Notes under the pieces: generated by a model | The model's input: the letters and a program-made list of their open reading frames with translations, nothing else | The model's database searches: none | Told to the model about the DNA's origin: nothing | In this document: positions 23,830 through 32,163 of the stretch, one piece after another | Numbering within the stretch: the stretch's first letter is position 1 | Layout of the letters: each line of letters starts with the position of its first letter | Translations under genes and position numbers: made by a program | Assembly: GCA_958443265.1 (NCBI GenBank) | Contig: CAUCKA010000003.1 | Location: 124,001-188,000 of the forward strand | Origin: an uncultured Collinsella sp. | GTDB lineage: Bacteria > Actinomycetota > Coriobacteriia > Coriobacteriales > Coriobacteriaceae | Reading direction: 5' to 3' | DNA length: 64,000 bases

Positions 23830-25896
23830 CTACGATGGATCCCCGACCTTCGACTTGTACAGCTCGATCAGAAGCTCTGAGCAGTCAATGCCCGCTGCCT
23901 CAAAAACGATCTTCAGCGTTTCGATTTTCACATAAGTCGAGCTTCCGGGATTGAAGTAGATTCCCTCACCGACTTTGAAGCAATAGTCGCTTTCTTTCCA
24001 TGAGAAATACCTTCCCGGGAAGTCCGAGCCCTCAGGGACGAACTTATGGAAGACGACTGGATCAAGCTCGTAAACCATGGAAAGCACGCCGCAGATCATG
24101 TCAACCCAGGTCTTCGCCGTGAAGCGAGATCCCATGAAGCTGTATGCGGCGATCTGCCTGCCGGTGAACGAGAAATCATCGTCGAGGGCATGCTCCTCGT
24201 AGGCGTCGTTGCCCCACTCGAAGTCGGACTCGATGGATGGCCAAAGCTCAAGGAACTTCCTCTTCATGAGCTCGTTGCGAGCCTTCAGCTGCTCCTCGCC
24301 CCAGGCCTCCTGCTGGCAGACGAAGCCGTTGATCCTGAAGCCAGACTGCTTGAAGCCGTTCTCCATGTCCCGCTTCTCGGCAAAGCGCCTGTTGCTGTAT
24401 TTGGAGTTGTATGCGGTAAGCGTCAGATTCGCCATGCTGTTCAGCCACCTTGCGTGAATTGCGGCGAACTCAACGCCCAAATCCTGCTGCCAGCTTGTCG
24501 AAAGCGTCTGGGGCATGATGTGCTCAATGCTGAAAGACTCATCGCGAAGGTTGTCGACGACGTTGACCCTTTCGAGGCTGTCTCCGTTTTCAAGACGATC
24601 GAAGAGGTAGTACTTGTAGCTCGCGATCCTGTAGAAGTCCCTCTCTTCGAACGCTTGAATGAACTCGGCGTCGTCGGGGAAGTGGCCGCTGCCCTCCTTG
24701 GAGAGGAGAACTTTGTTCAACACGTCAGGATATGAACCGCCGTCTTTGACGCCTCTCAAAACCTCGCTGTGCAGAGTCTCGAAGACCTTGTTGAGCGCAT
24801 TTGTGGGAACCTTGCAGACCCAGCGCCTGAAAAGGTAGGTCTCGACGGATTTGAGCGCCTCGATCACCTGCTGGTCGCTGATTCCTCCACAGCGCCTGTA
24901 TTCGAATAGATTAAGCGTGAACGGGTTCATGACGCTCATGTCCAGCAGAATAAGTCGTCTCAAAACCGCATCAAGCCGATGGTTTCCAGAATCGGCGTCG
25001 TTAATCGCCTTGTAATGCTTTGAGTACTTAAGAAGTTCCTCAAGCAGGACTTTCGTATCGAATGCCTCCGCTTTTACATAGTCCTTGAACACGGAATAGA
25101 CCTTCTTGATTGCGGGGGTCTTCCTGCGGACGGCAGCAAGCCAATCACGAGCAAAGGAGCTTACGTCGTAGCCGGTATTCTTCTCGATCTCGTTCCAGTA
25201 CTGCTCGTAATACTCTTCCTGCATTTGGGCATCCAGACCCATGAGGATAAAGTTGCGGATCTTGTCGCCCTCGTTCAGGTCGAGGCCTGTCGAGTTGAGG
25301 CTCTCGAAGATTCGCTGGGCGTCATCCTCCTTGTCAAGCTTGATGTCGATGATCATCAGGCGCTCGATGGCATCGCGCAGCTGATCGGCCGTCAGCCTTG
25401 TCTTGTCGATACGGCCGCAGAAATAGATGTAATTCTGGGTTACGTTGGAGTCCTGGATGAACTTCTCTGCGTCAGCGGAGTAAAGCGCCTCAAAGGCAGC
25501 CTGGTCGTCCTTGATGAGCTTCAGCTTCAGCTTTCGCTCGGACTTATGCCATTTGTCGATGAGGTATTCCTCGTTGATCATGTCGGCCAGATTGTCGTCT
25601 TCGGAGGCGATGGCGCCTTCCCTGAGCTTGCTCACAAGCGCAAGGAGAAGGAGGTAAGACGTGGTGATCCTTTGCTGGCCATCGATGACGATGCGTGTGT
25701 CGGGGCCATCTGCTTTGGAGACGATGCTTCCAAAGAAATGACTCTCCACGCCTTCTGAAATGACATCCTCGAGGTCGTCGAACAATTGCTTGCAGTTTTC
25801 GATCTTCCAGTCGTAGTTGCGCTGATAGACGGGGATAACAAATCGAGTTTTCGTGCCTTCGAGCAAGTTAAGAAGGTATCGTTCTTCGCCTTTCAT
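23830..25896 (-). CDS. DUF262/DUF1524 (GmrSD-like) defence protein
   Basis: The 688-residue protein has the DUF262 signature VIDGQQR (Asp72 to Arg76), FESLNSTGLDLN, and a DUF1524 HNH-type nuclease site SIEHIMPQ around Glu458-His459 followed by NSMANLTLT. A C-terminal extension (about 560-688) may be a sensor or DUF4268-like part. GmrSD enzymes use nucleotide binding and cleave modified phage DNA; single-chain versions often act with other proteins. AGGAG precedes the ATG. It follows the KAP NTPase by 9 bp, forming a two-gene operon directly at an attachment copy. Confidence 0.82.
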   Translation of the reverse strand: MKGEERYLLNLLEGTKTRFVIPVYQRNYDWKIENCKQLFDDLEDVISEGVESHFFGSIVSKADGPDTRIVIDGQQRITTSYLLLLALVSKLREGAIASEDDNLADMINEEYLIDKWHKSERKLKLKLIKDDQAAFEALYSADAEKFIQDSNVTQNYIYFCGRIDKTRLTADQLRDAIERLMIIDIKLDKEDDAQRIFESLNSTGLDLNEGDKIRNFILMGLDAQMQEEYYEQYWNEIEKNTGYDVSSFARDWLAAVRRKTPAIKKVYSVFKDYVKAEAFDTKVLLEELLKYSKHYKAINDADSGNHRLDAVLRRLILLDMSVMNPFTLNLFEYRRCGGISDQQVIEALKSVETYLFRRWVCKVPTNALNKVFETLHSEVLRGVKDGGSYPDVLNKVLLSKEGSGHFPDDAEFIQAFEERDFYRIASYKYYLFDRLENGDSLERVNVVDNLRDESFSIEHIMPQTLSTSWQQDLGVEFAAIHARWLNSMANLTLTAYNSKYSNRRFAEKRDMENGFKQSGFRINGFVCQQEAWGEEQLKARNELMKRKFLELWPSIESDFEWGNDAYEEHALDDDFSFTGRQIAAYSFMGSRFTAKTWVDMICGVLSMVYELDPVVFHKFVPEGSDFPGRYFSWKESDYCFKVGEGIYFNPGSSTYVKIETLKIVFEAAGIDCSELLIELYKSKVGDPS

Positions 25897-25905
25897 CTGT
25901 TACTC

Positions 25906-27264
25906 CTAGATAATCTTTGCTAAACGCGGGAGCGAGTCAAATCCCCAGCTTCTTCCAATAAGAACTTGATAGGAATGCTGGTATTTAGAATTGTTTCTGT
26001 CTTTGCACCAAATCATGTAGACCAAGGTCTCGAGGAGCTCGTGCCTTGCACCTACCTTGTCTTCGTCGGAAGGGGTCTTTCCCTCCTCGAACTTTATGTA
26101 CGACCCCCATGTTGCATCCATAAACTCCATCGCCGCTTCGCTCTTAGAGAATGCATGATAAAGAGGCTCAATTTCAAATTTCTGAACCACAGAGGCAAAC
26201 GCGTCGGCGTCAAATACTTTCAAGGCGAGCATAGTCGGGACCAGGCCGGCATCGGCAAACGCTCGAACCCGGTCGTCTACAAATCCATCGCGGCTTTCCA
26301 ATACTAAAGGGCGAACTCTGAAAAGCTCAGTCAGATACCTGTTGGCGTCCCTCATCGTCATTCCGTATGCCTCTGCAAGCTCATACGCAATTACGTCAAA
26401 GCGGTTGGAGGTTTTTATGAAGCCGTTCGCTTCTAGCTGCTTAAAGCTATCGACCTTTCTTAGAGGGATGGTTAGATCGTAGAAACGCGACAAATAACGT
26501 CGGCCGTCAAAACCTTGCCCATACATGCCTTCAACAACATGTGATAGTTGATTGGCGTTGACCGAATACACGATGACTACTCGATCATCTGTAAACAGAT
26601 TCTTCAACTGCTCGAGCACCTTCATTGCAAAAGAAGGACGGCAACGATCGAGCTCATCGACAATGAGAAGCAATGTGTTGGCTTTTTCAGGGAGAGCTAC
26701 ATCTACCAGGTTTGAAACAGAGGACCTTAGCGTTTCTCTGTCACGATAAGCCTGGATTAAATCTCTGCCCGAAAAAGCGTCTCTTAAAGAGCTGGCTCCG
26801 CCATGTCCAAAGACCCCCAATATGGCGTCGAGTGTTCCGGCAATCTTTTCGCCAGCTTCGGTGTCACTGCGAAAAGAGGCGCATGCATCGCCTTGGAGGG
26901 CTATAGATGCTGCAATCGAAGGCAGCGGATCATCCCAATGGTCATTTTCCCAGGCGTTGTAGTATACGGGCAAGAAGCTGTTCAGCTCCATATAGGGTGC
27001 AAGCTCGCGATTGTTGTCAAGCAATCCGTCGAGGTCTCCGTGAGACTCAAGAAAAGGATTAACCTCTTCAAGGATGCAGGCCACCTGTCTAACGAAGAAT
27101 GTCTTCCCGCTTCCCCAATCAGCGTCGACGAACAGGGAAAACCCGCCTTCGATGGATTTGAGTATCCCGGCAAACTCGGCGAGATCTCCATTCCTCCCGA
27201 GGGCGTCGTTGTGCAGCAGCTTAACAAGGATGTCGCGTGTAGGTGCTGAATCGATTCTTCGCAT
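25906..27264 (-). CDS. KAP-family P-loop NTPase
   Basis: The 452-residue protein has Walker A GSGKT at 51-55, YYNAWENDHWDDP (a KAP hallmark), Walker B LLLIVDELDRCRP and NANQLSHVVEGMYGQGFDGRRYLSRF. KAP NTPases are often membrane-linked and occur in several anti-phage systems; here no transmembrane helices are visible in the usual insertion. The ATG at 27264 is preferred; a TTG at 27288 lies inside the attachment core. Only 11 bp separate the start codon from the guaA-like core, so it may rely on transcription entering from that side. It is probably the energy module for the GmrSD-like protein. Confidence 0.82.
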   Translation of the reverse strand: MRRIDSAPTRDILVKLLHNDALGRNGDLAEFAGILKSIEGGFSLFVDADWGSGKTFFVRQVACILEEVNPFLESHGDLDGLLDNNRELAPYMELNSFLPVYYNAWENDHWDDPLPSIAASIALQGDACASFRSDTEAGEKIAGTLDAILGVFGHGGASSLRDAFSGRDLIQAYRDRETLRSSVSNLVDVALPEKANTLLLIVDELDRCRPSFAMKVLEQLKNLFTDDRVVIVYSVNANQLSHVVEGMYGQGFDGRRYLSRFYDLTIPLRKVDSFKQLEANGFIKTSNRFDVIAYELAEAYGMTMRDANRYLTELFRVRPLVLESRDGFVDDRVRAFADAGLVPTMLALKVFDADAFASVVQKFEIEPLYHAFSKSEAAMEFMDATWGSYIKFEEGKTPSDEDKVGARHELLETLVYMIWCKDRNNSKYQHSYQVLIGRSWGFDSLPRLAKII

Positions 27265-27275
27265 GTTACTTACTC

Positions 27276-27291
27276 TAATCCCACTCAATAG
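27276..27291. repeat. guaA-type attachment copy 4
   Basis: TAATCCCACTCAATAG; on the minus strand it would read as the GuaA-like end I-E-W-D-stop. It lies between the KAP start and the RelB stop. Confidence 0.65.
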
Positions 27292-27298
27292 TTAGAAA

Positions 27299-27520
27299 CT
27301 ATCTCCAGTTCGTTCCAGTTTGCCTCAGTTTGTCCCACTTGCATCCAGTCTCAAAATTGCCGCGAATCCAGACCTCGAAGGGTGTCCTCTGCTCCCTCAC
27401 GGCCTGCTTGAGGAACATGTTGATCGCCTGGGTGGTGCTGATGCCGAGCTTCGAGAAGAGCTTCGCAGCGTCGTCCCTCGTCTGCCTCTCCATGCGTACG
27501 GTGACGTTAACTGTCTCCAT
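27299..27520 (-). CDS. RelB/DinJ-family antitoxin without a toxin
   Basis: The 73-residue protein begins METVNVTVRMERQTRDDAAKLF and continues LGISTTQAINMFLKQAV, the ribbon-helix-helix pattern of DinJ/RelB antitoxins. GGAGG lies upstream of the ATG. No YafQ/RelE-like toxin follows; after the stop comes the attachment copy and then the KAP gene. Decayed C-terminal pieces of the same gene lie next to the copies at 17675 and 23571, so the antitoxin is tied to the end of this element family. It may stabilise the element or have lost its toxin during tandem integration. Confidence 0.75.
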   Translation of the reverse strand: METVNVTVRMERQTRDDAAKLFSKLGISTTQAINMFLKQAVREQRTPFEVWIRGNFETGCKWDKLRQTGTNWR

Positions 27521-27658
27521 GCGGACCTCCTTGCCTCGTGTGTGCGCAATACGGCGATTGCACGCGCGGCAGGCGGTATGTTCCTGGAATCCGTCATGGT
27601 GTGGCGGATATCCGTCACGTGGCGACTGGAATATGCCGTGACCCGCTCCCATATACAA

Positions 27659-27697
27659 AGATAGCACCCATGATGCAGTGCGCCATGGGTGCTATCT
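27659..27697. terminator. perfect 13-bp hairpin near attachment copy 5
   Basis: AGATAGCACCCAT (27659-27671) is exactly inverted at 27685-27697 and followed by AGGTTTTC on the plus strand. It insulates the antitoxin gene from the neighbouring element. Confidence 0.6.
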
Positions 27698-27731
27698 AGG
27701 TTTTCATGCACGTAAATTGCACATATTTTAA

Positions 27732-27746
27732 CTACTCCCACTCAAT
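27732..27746. repeat. guaA-type attachment copy 5 (left end of the integrase element)
   Basis: CTACTCCCACTCAAT shares CTCCCACTC-type core bases with guaA. With the guaA end at 36456 it brackets the 8.7-kb element that carries the integrase. The 150 bp to its right show no gene. Confidence 0.6.
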
Positions 27747-27893
27747 CTTGATTTCGTGAATCCTCGTGCATCGTTATGTCGTTTAGTAGCGTGGTTTGAC
27801 CCCAGTAGACAATGAAACGCGAAATCCATGTACTCAAACGACACTCACAGAGTTCTTGAATTCAGAAGCGAGCTGGCGGTTTCTTTGTCTTTT

Positions 27894-29795
27894 CTAAGGA
27901 ATCAAATTAGCTAGCTCAGGGGCCCATAGCTGGAATTTATAGGGATCCAAGCAGTATGCTGCAGCATCGTTCATGTGTACCAAATCATTAAGCATCTTGA
28001 CGTGTATACCGGTTTGCTCGGACTCGTTTGGATTGAGGGTTTCCCTAAGCACAATCAATCTTTCGAAATCGGTAAGCTCTGAAGTGTCGATTTGAGATTC
28101 GTAGTCATCAGGAATTGCCGGCAAGTCAACACCGCATTCATTACTAATCAGCGAGAGGATGCGCTCTTCGTCTGTACCTTCATCTGCGAGTTTTTCTAGA
28201 ATTTCTCGCTTGTTGTATCGATGGAGAATCATGGACGAGTATCCCCACGCAGATCCAAGAGCTGATTTCTTCAAATCACAAAGCAGCCTCAAATTGATTG
28301 CTTTCGCCCAATAGGAATTCACCTCTGAAATGCGAATCCTGATTCTGTCAGGAAGGTAGACAACATCTTCTTTGGCAATATCCACGAGAGAAAGCGAGTT
28401 GTCTTTCCTTGTCAACGCTTGGACTTTTCCCAGATTGTCTCGTTTTCCTTCGACTAAAACCGCTCGTTTTACGAAAGCTTGATCGTGGGATACGACCAAG
28501 ACCGTCTTTCCGCTTACTTTTTGTATCAAGTCAAAAATCTGAGTGCGTCGATAGTCATCGAATGAAGAGGCTGGGTCGTCTATCAGCAAGATTTGCCCAT
28601 CCGGATTCGCCAAAAACAATAACAATGCCACAAGGTTTTTCTCCCCAGTGGACAAAGAGTTTCTCATGTCTGTGTTGTCTGTTGCATTGACATGGACCAA
28701 GGAGTATCGAGCCGTGTTGTTGCCTCGAGTAGCCGAAGTTACTTTGAACCTATACGGAATAGACAGCCTGCTCAGCTGCAGGTTCAGCTTCCGACAGTTG
28801 TTTTTAATGATGCCGTTAAAAGCACTCTTCATGCTGCCGAGCAGTTGTTTTATTTCGCTTGACTTGCTTTGGATTGCCTCAATAGGTTCTTTCAGCTGCG
28901 AGAATTCGGCATAAACGCATTCGTCAACCTCTAAAGAGGGAATGCCTGAATCAAGCAGGGAGGTTTTTGGTACATTGCAAAACCTTGTGACCTTCTGCAG
29001 CTCTTCAGAAATCTTATAAAGCAAGAGAAGTCGCTCTTTTGTGCTTGACTCTCCTTCTTCAGTTTCAAGCGATTTTTGGCTAATGCCGAATTCGCTAAGT
29101 AATGTTGTCGAAGAAAAGACAGGTTTAAGATCGGAAACTTTTAGCTCCGACAGAATGGCGAACGGGTCTGTCTCATCGCTATTCATTCCCTTGCCGCAGA
29201 AAGGACAACGACCCTCTTCGAAATCATCAGTGATGTTCATTCCCTGAGACATCCAGCCGGCATACTCCAGGCCGCCTTTCTCAATAACGCCCTTCAAGAA
29301 TGGTGTTGTGTTTTTAGCAACGGTTGAGGCTTTTGAAACCTTTGCGGCTTTTGTAAATTGTCCCTTGGTTGGTTTTCCCAGAACGGACTGGAGTTCCTTT
29401 ATTTTTCCTTGGTAAGAAAACATGACTTCGTTAAACGCTCTTAAGCTGGAAACCGCGTTGTTGAACTGTTCTTCAAGATCAAGCAACGCTTTCTCGCTAC
29501 CTATGAACACTTCATAGGAACCAGCCGTTTCTTCTTCACGAAACAAGGCGTCCTGTTCATCGGAGTTGTAAACGCGCACGCTTGTCGGCAATCCTTGTTG
29601 GTTGTTAACCCTAATTACAGTTTCATCCGCAGTTTTTCCAACGCTCACGTCAGCCGGGGATGGCTCTTTGGAAACAGCGCTAATGATTGAGGATTTTCCA
29701 GAGCCGCAAACACCAAACAGATAGTTAACTTTTCCATCTTCAAGCTCGTAATCGAGCCTATCGATGTTTCTGTAGTTTTCGATATGGATAATCAT
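27894..29795 (-). CDS. ABC/SMC-like AAA ATPase with a Cys pair (RloC/PrrC-like candidate)
   Basis: The 633-residue protein has an N-terminal Walker A GVCGSGKSS (28-36), a central coiled-coil-rich part with CPFC (Cys197, Cys200), the ABC signature LSTGEKN (about 382), Walker B ILLIDDPASS (about 400) and the His switch VVSHDQ. This layout resembles the AAA_13 group that includes the tRNA-cutting PrrC and RloC; the C-terminal HVKMLNDLVHMND could be the effector part, but I cannot show a full nuclease triad. It starts 5 bp after the XRE regulator gene, within one operon. Low GC marks recent transfer. A phage-defence role is inferred. Confidence 0.72.
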   Translation of the reverse strand: MIIHIENYRNIDRLDYELEDGKVNYLFGVCGSGKSSIISAVSKEPSPADVSVGKTADETVIRVNNQQGLPTSVRVYNSDEQDALFREEETAGSYEVFIGSEKALLDLEEQFNNAVSSLRAFNEVMFSYQGKIKELQSVLGKPTKGQFTKAAKVSKASTVAKNTTPFLKGVIEKGGLEYAGWMSQGMNITDDFEEGRCPFCGKGMNSDETDPFAILSELKVSDLKPVFSSTTLLSEFGISQKSLETEEGESSTKERLLLLYKISEELQKVTRFCNVPKTSLLDSGIPSLEVDECVYAEFSQLKEPIEAIQSKSSEIKQLLGSMKSAFNGIIKNNCRKLNLQLSRLSIPYRFKVTSATRGNNTARYSLVHVNATDNTDMRNSLSTGEKNLVALLLFLANPDGQILLIDDPASSFDDYRRTQIFDLIQKVSGKTVLVVSHDQAFVKRAVLVEGKRDNLGKVQALTRKDNSLSLVDIAKEDVVYLPDRIRIRISEVNSYWAKAINLRLLCDLKKSALGSAWGYSSMILHRYNKREILEKLADEGTDEERILSLISNECGVDLPAIPDDYESQIDTSELTDFERLIVLRETLNPNESEQTGIHVKMLNDLVHMNDAAAYCLDPYKFQLWAPELANLIP

Positions 29796-29800
29796 TCAGC

Positions 29801-30295
29801 CTACTTCCCAGTCCAAGGACTCTTGCCGTCGGGGGTGTTCATCCAGGTGCCGCCCTCATAGGTCTCTTTGAAGTCCTCATACTCTTCTCGGGTGATCTCC
29901 TTGGCCTCCAGCTTTTCCTTCATCTCGTTCCAGTTGGAGAGCAGGGCGAAGAAGGAGGATGCGCCAGGCTTGGCGACAATGGCTGGCTGGCCGTTTATCT
30001 TGGTCACGGTATAGCCAAGGATGTCCTCGTTCTCGAGGATCGCATAGTAGAACTCCATGTAGGGGCCGAATTCAGGGGAGCTGAGGTACTCCGGCCTGAC
30101 CTTGAGCGCTTTAGCGATGCGATCGCTGATCTCGGGTTTAGCCTTCCTGGCTCCAAGCTCATAGCTGCGATAAGCGGTCTCGCTGATGCCCGCCAGGTCA
30201 GCTACTTCCTTCTGGGTCATATGCCGCTTGCTCCTGAGCCTGCTGATCACGCGGGCGAATCTTGAACTTTTATCGCCAAACATTTCCTCAAGCAT
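29801..30295 (-). CDS. XRE-family regulator of the integrative element
   Basis: The 164-residue protein has an N-terminal XRE HTH (LRSKRHMTQKEVADLAGISETAYRSYELG) and a C-terminal domain of no known type. The start at 30295 is the first ATG after the operator region; AGGACAGGA precedes it. It is divergent from the excisionase-integrase genes. Three CCTCACG-N4-TGTGAGG-type sites at exact 39-bp spacing fill the spacer, and a fourth lies at the guaA junction. It probably acts as the element's master repressor and also controls the ATPase encoded after it. Confidence 0.8.
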   Translation of the reverse strand: MLEEMFGDKSSRFARVISRLRSKRHMTQKEVADLAGISETAYRSYELGARKAKPEISDRIAKALKVRPEYLSSPEFGPYMEFYYAILENEDILGYTVTKINGQPAIVAKPGASSFFALLSNWNEMKEKLEAKEITREEYEDFKETYEGGTWMNTPDGKSPWTGK

Positions 30296-30356
30296 GTTTT
30301 CGTCCTGTCCTAAAGGTACCACCTAGCGCATTGAAAACGCTGTGTAAATGGTACCA

Positions 30357-30452
30357 CCTCACGAATTTGTGAGCAATTCCTGCGATTTCTATTTACCTCA
30401 CGTTTCTGTGAGGTATTCTGTTCACGTAAGCAAACCTCACGAATATGTGATG
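30357..30452. promoter_or_regulatory. three operators at 39-bp intervals
   Basis: CCTCACGAATTTGTGAGC (30357), CCTCACGTTTCTGTGAGG (30396) and CCTCACGAATATGTGATG (30435) share CCTCACG-N4-TGTGA and start exactly 39 bp apart between the divergent XRE and excisionase genes. A fourth version is at 36435-36452. Confidence 0.75.
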
Positions 30453-30483
30453 TTTGATAGCGACTCAAAGACAGGAGATGAGA

Positions 30484-30681
30484 ATGAGTACACAGATGAT
30501 CGGAGCAGAGGAAGTCGCAAAGGCCCTGAACACCTCGAAGGGTTATGCCTACAAGGTGATCCGCAAGCTTAACGCCGAACAGGAGGAGAAAGGATGCCTG
30601 GTGGTCAAGGGAAAGGTGAGCGCAGACTACTTCGCCGAGCGCTACTTCGGAAAGAAGGGCGGCGCGAATGTCGATCAGTAA
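30484..30681 (+). CDS. excisionase-like small DNA-binding protein
   Basis: The 65-residue protein reads MIGAEEVAKALNTSKGYAYKVIRKLNAEQEEKG as a MerR/Xis-type HTH with a basic wing (VSADYFAERYFGKK). The ATG at 30484 follows GGAG (AGACAGGAGATGAGA). It overlaps the integrase gene by 14 bp. Small proteins of this type bend DNA at attachment sites and direct the integrase towards excision; that role is inferred from position. Confidence 0.75.
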   Translation: MSTQMIGAEEVAKALNTSKGYAYKVIRKLNAEQEEKGCLVVKGKVSADYFAERYFGKKGGANVDQ

Positions 30682-31792
30682 GGACCACGAGCGCGGTACC
30701 TACTATGTTCAGTGCTATTACCGTGATTGGACTGGGGAGCGCAAAAAGAAGACCAAGCGCGGCTTCAAGACCAAGAAGGCTGCGGCGGCCTGGGAGGTGG
30801 ACTTCCTTCGCCAGATGGAGGGAACTCCGGACATGACGCTCAATGCGTTCTACGAGCTGTACAAGAAGGACATCGCCAAGAAGGTGCGCATCACCACCCA
30901 GCGCGGCAAGCAGCAGCTCATCGAAACGAAAATCCTCCCCTACCTGGGCGAGAAGAAGCTCACCGACATAACGCCGCTGGACATCCTCAGCTGGCAGAAC
31001 GCCATTCAGTCGGAAACCACATCCAACGGTCTCGCCTACAAGGATTCCTATCTGCGCACCATCGGCAACCAGCTGTCGGCAATGCTCAACCACGCCGTTC
31101 GCTACTACAACCTTCCCGGCAACCCCATGAGCAAGGTTGACCGAATGGGCAGCAAGAAGACCGATGAGATGCGCTTCTGGACCAAGGACGAGTACAAGCG
31201 GTTCTCCAGGGCAGTCATGGACAAAGACGTCTCGTTCATGATCTTCGAGGTTCTGTACTGGCTGGGAGTGCGCAGCGGCGAGGCGTTGGCGCTCACGCCC
31301 GCCGACTTCGACCTCAAGCGCGGTAGGGTCAGCATCACAAAGACCTACCACCGCATCGACGGCGAGGACGTGACAACCCCGCCGAAGACCCGCAAGTCCA
31401 ACAGGATCATCGTGCTTCCAAGGTTCCTCATCGACGAAATCAAGGATTACCTGCTGGCCCATCCAGCCATCCAGCCAACCGACCGGATGTTCCCCGTCAC
31501 CAAGAACTTCCTCAGGCACGAGATGGAGCGGGGATGCAGGGCTGCTGGACTCGAACCCATCCGAATCCACGACCTGCGCCACAGCCACGTCTCGCTGCTC
31601 ATCGAGATGGGCTTCTCCGCCCTTGCCATTGCCGACAGGCTCGGCCACGAGAGCACTGAGGTGACCATGATGTACGCTCATCTTTTCCCCAACAAGCAGG
31701 ACGAGATGGCGCAGCAGCTCGACGAGCAGCGCGGCCCGAACGGCGTTTTCGCCGCACATGAGATCAAACCAATGAAGGAGGTGCTCAAATGA
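30668..31792 (+). CDS. int: tyrosine-type site-specific integrase
   Basis: The 374-residue protein has an N-terminal arm-binding domain, a SAM-like core-binding domain (about 55-150) and the catalytic domain with Arg202 (GVRSGE), a Lys near 240, His301 and Arg304 (HDLRH), His327 (GHES) and the nucleophile Tyr336 (MMYAH). All catalytic residues are present, so it should be active. Its target is taken to be the 3' end of guaA because the element's right border lies there. It is coupled to the excisionase gene upstream and, through ATGA, to the MobC-like gene downstream. Confidence 0.92.
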   Translation: MSISKDHERGTYYVQCYYRDWTGERKKKTKRGFKTKKAAAAWEVDFLRQMEGTPDMTLNAFYELYKKDIAKKVRITTQRGKQQLIETKILPYLGEKKLTDITPLDILSWQNAIQSETTSNGLAYKDSYLRTIGNQLSAMLNHAVRYYNLPGNPMSKVDRMGSKKTDEMRFWTKDEYKRFSRAVMDKDVSFMIFEVLYWLGVRSGEALALTPADFDLKRGRVSITKTYHRIDGEDVTTPPKTRKSNRIIVLPRFLIDEIKDYLLAHPAIQPTDRMFPVTKNFLRHEMERGCRAAGLEPIRIHDLRHSHVSLLIEMGFSALAIADRLGHESTEVTMMYAHLFPNKQDEMAQQLDEQRGPNGVFAAHEIKPMKEVLK

Positions 31793-32160
31793 GCGAGAAG
31801 AACCTCGATGCGCAGGGCCGCATGCGAAGCAAGACCGTCGCATTCCGGATGTCCCCGGAGGAGGCGGATCTGCTGCAGAGGTACGCGGACATGAGCGGAA
31901 TGACCAAGCAGGACTACCTCATCAGCAGGGTGCTACAGCGCGAGGTGACCGTGGTTCCCAACAAGCGCATGCAGCTGTACATGGAAGAGAACATGCTCCA
32001 TGTCTTCAAGGAGCTCAGGCGCCTTGACGCGGGGCAGGTCCTGCCCCGGGACCTATCTGAGCTGGTCGGGATGCTGGCTGGCATCTTCGCTGCCTTGGGC
32101 GGGGAAGACGAGGCCGCGGCAGCCTCCGACGACGACCTGATCATGGGATTGGAGAGGTAA
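31789..32160 (+). CDS. MobC-like ribbon-helix-helix protein
   Basis: The 123-residue protein has an RHH-type start (RSKTVAFRMSPEEADLLQRYADMSGMTKQDYLISRVL) seen in relaxosome accessory proteins and in plasmid-type regulators, and an Asp/Glu-rich tail. It overlaps the integrase stop (ATGA) and precedes a RepA-like helicase by 3 bp. No relaxase gene is present in the element, so if it helps mobilisation it must borrow a relaxase in trans. Confidence 0.65.
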   Translation: MSEKNLDAQGRMRSKTVAFRMSPEEADLLQRYADMSGMTKQDYLISRVLQREVTVVPNKRMQLYMEENMLHVFKELRRLDAGQVLPRDLSELVGMLAGIFAALGGEDEAAAASDDDLIMGLER

Positions 32161-32163
32161 ACG

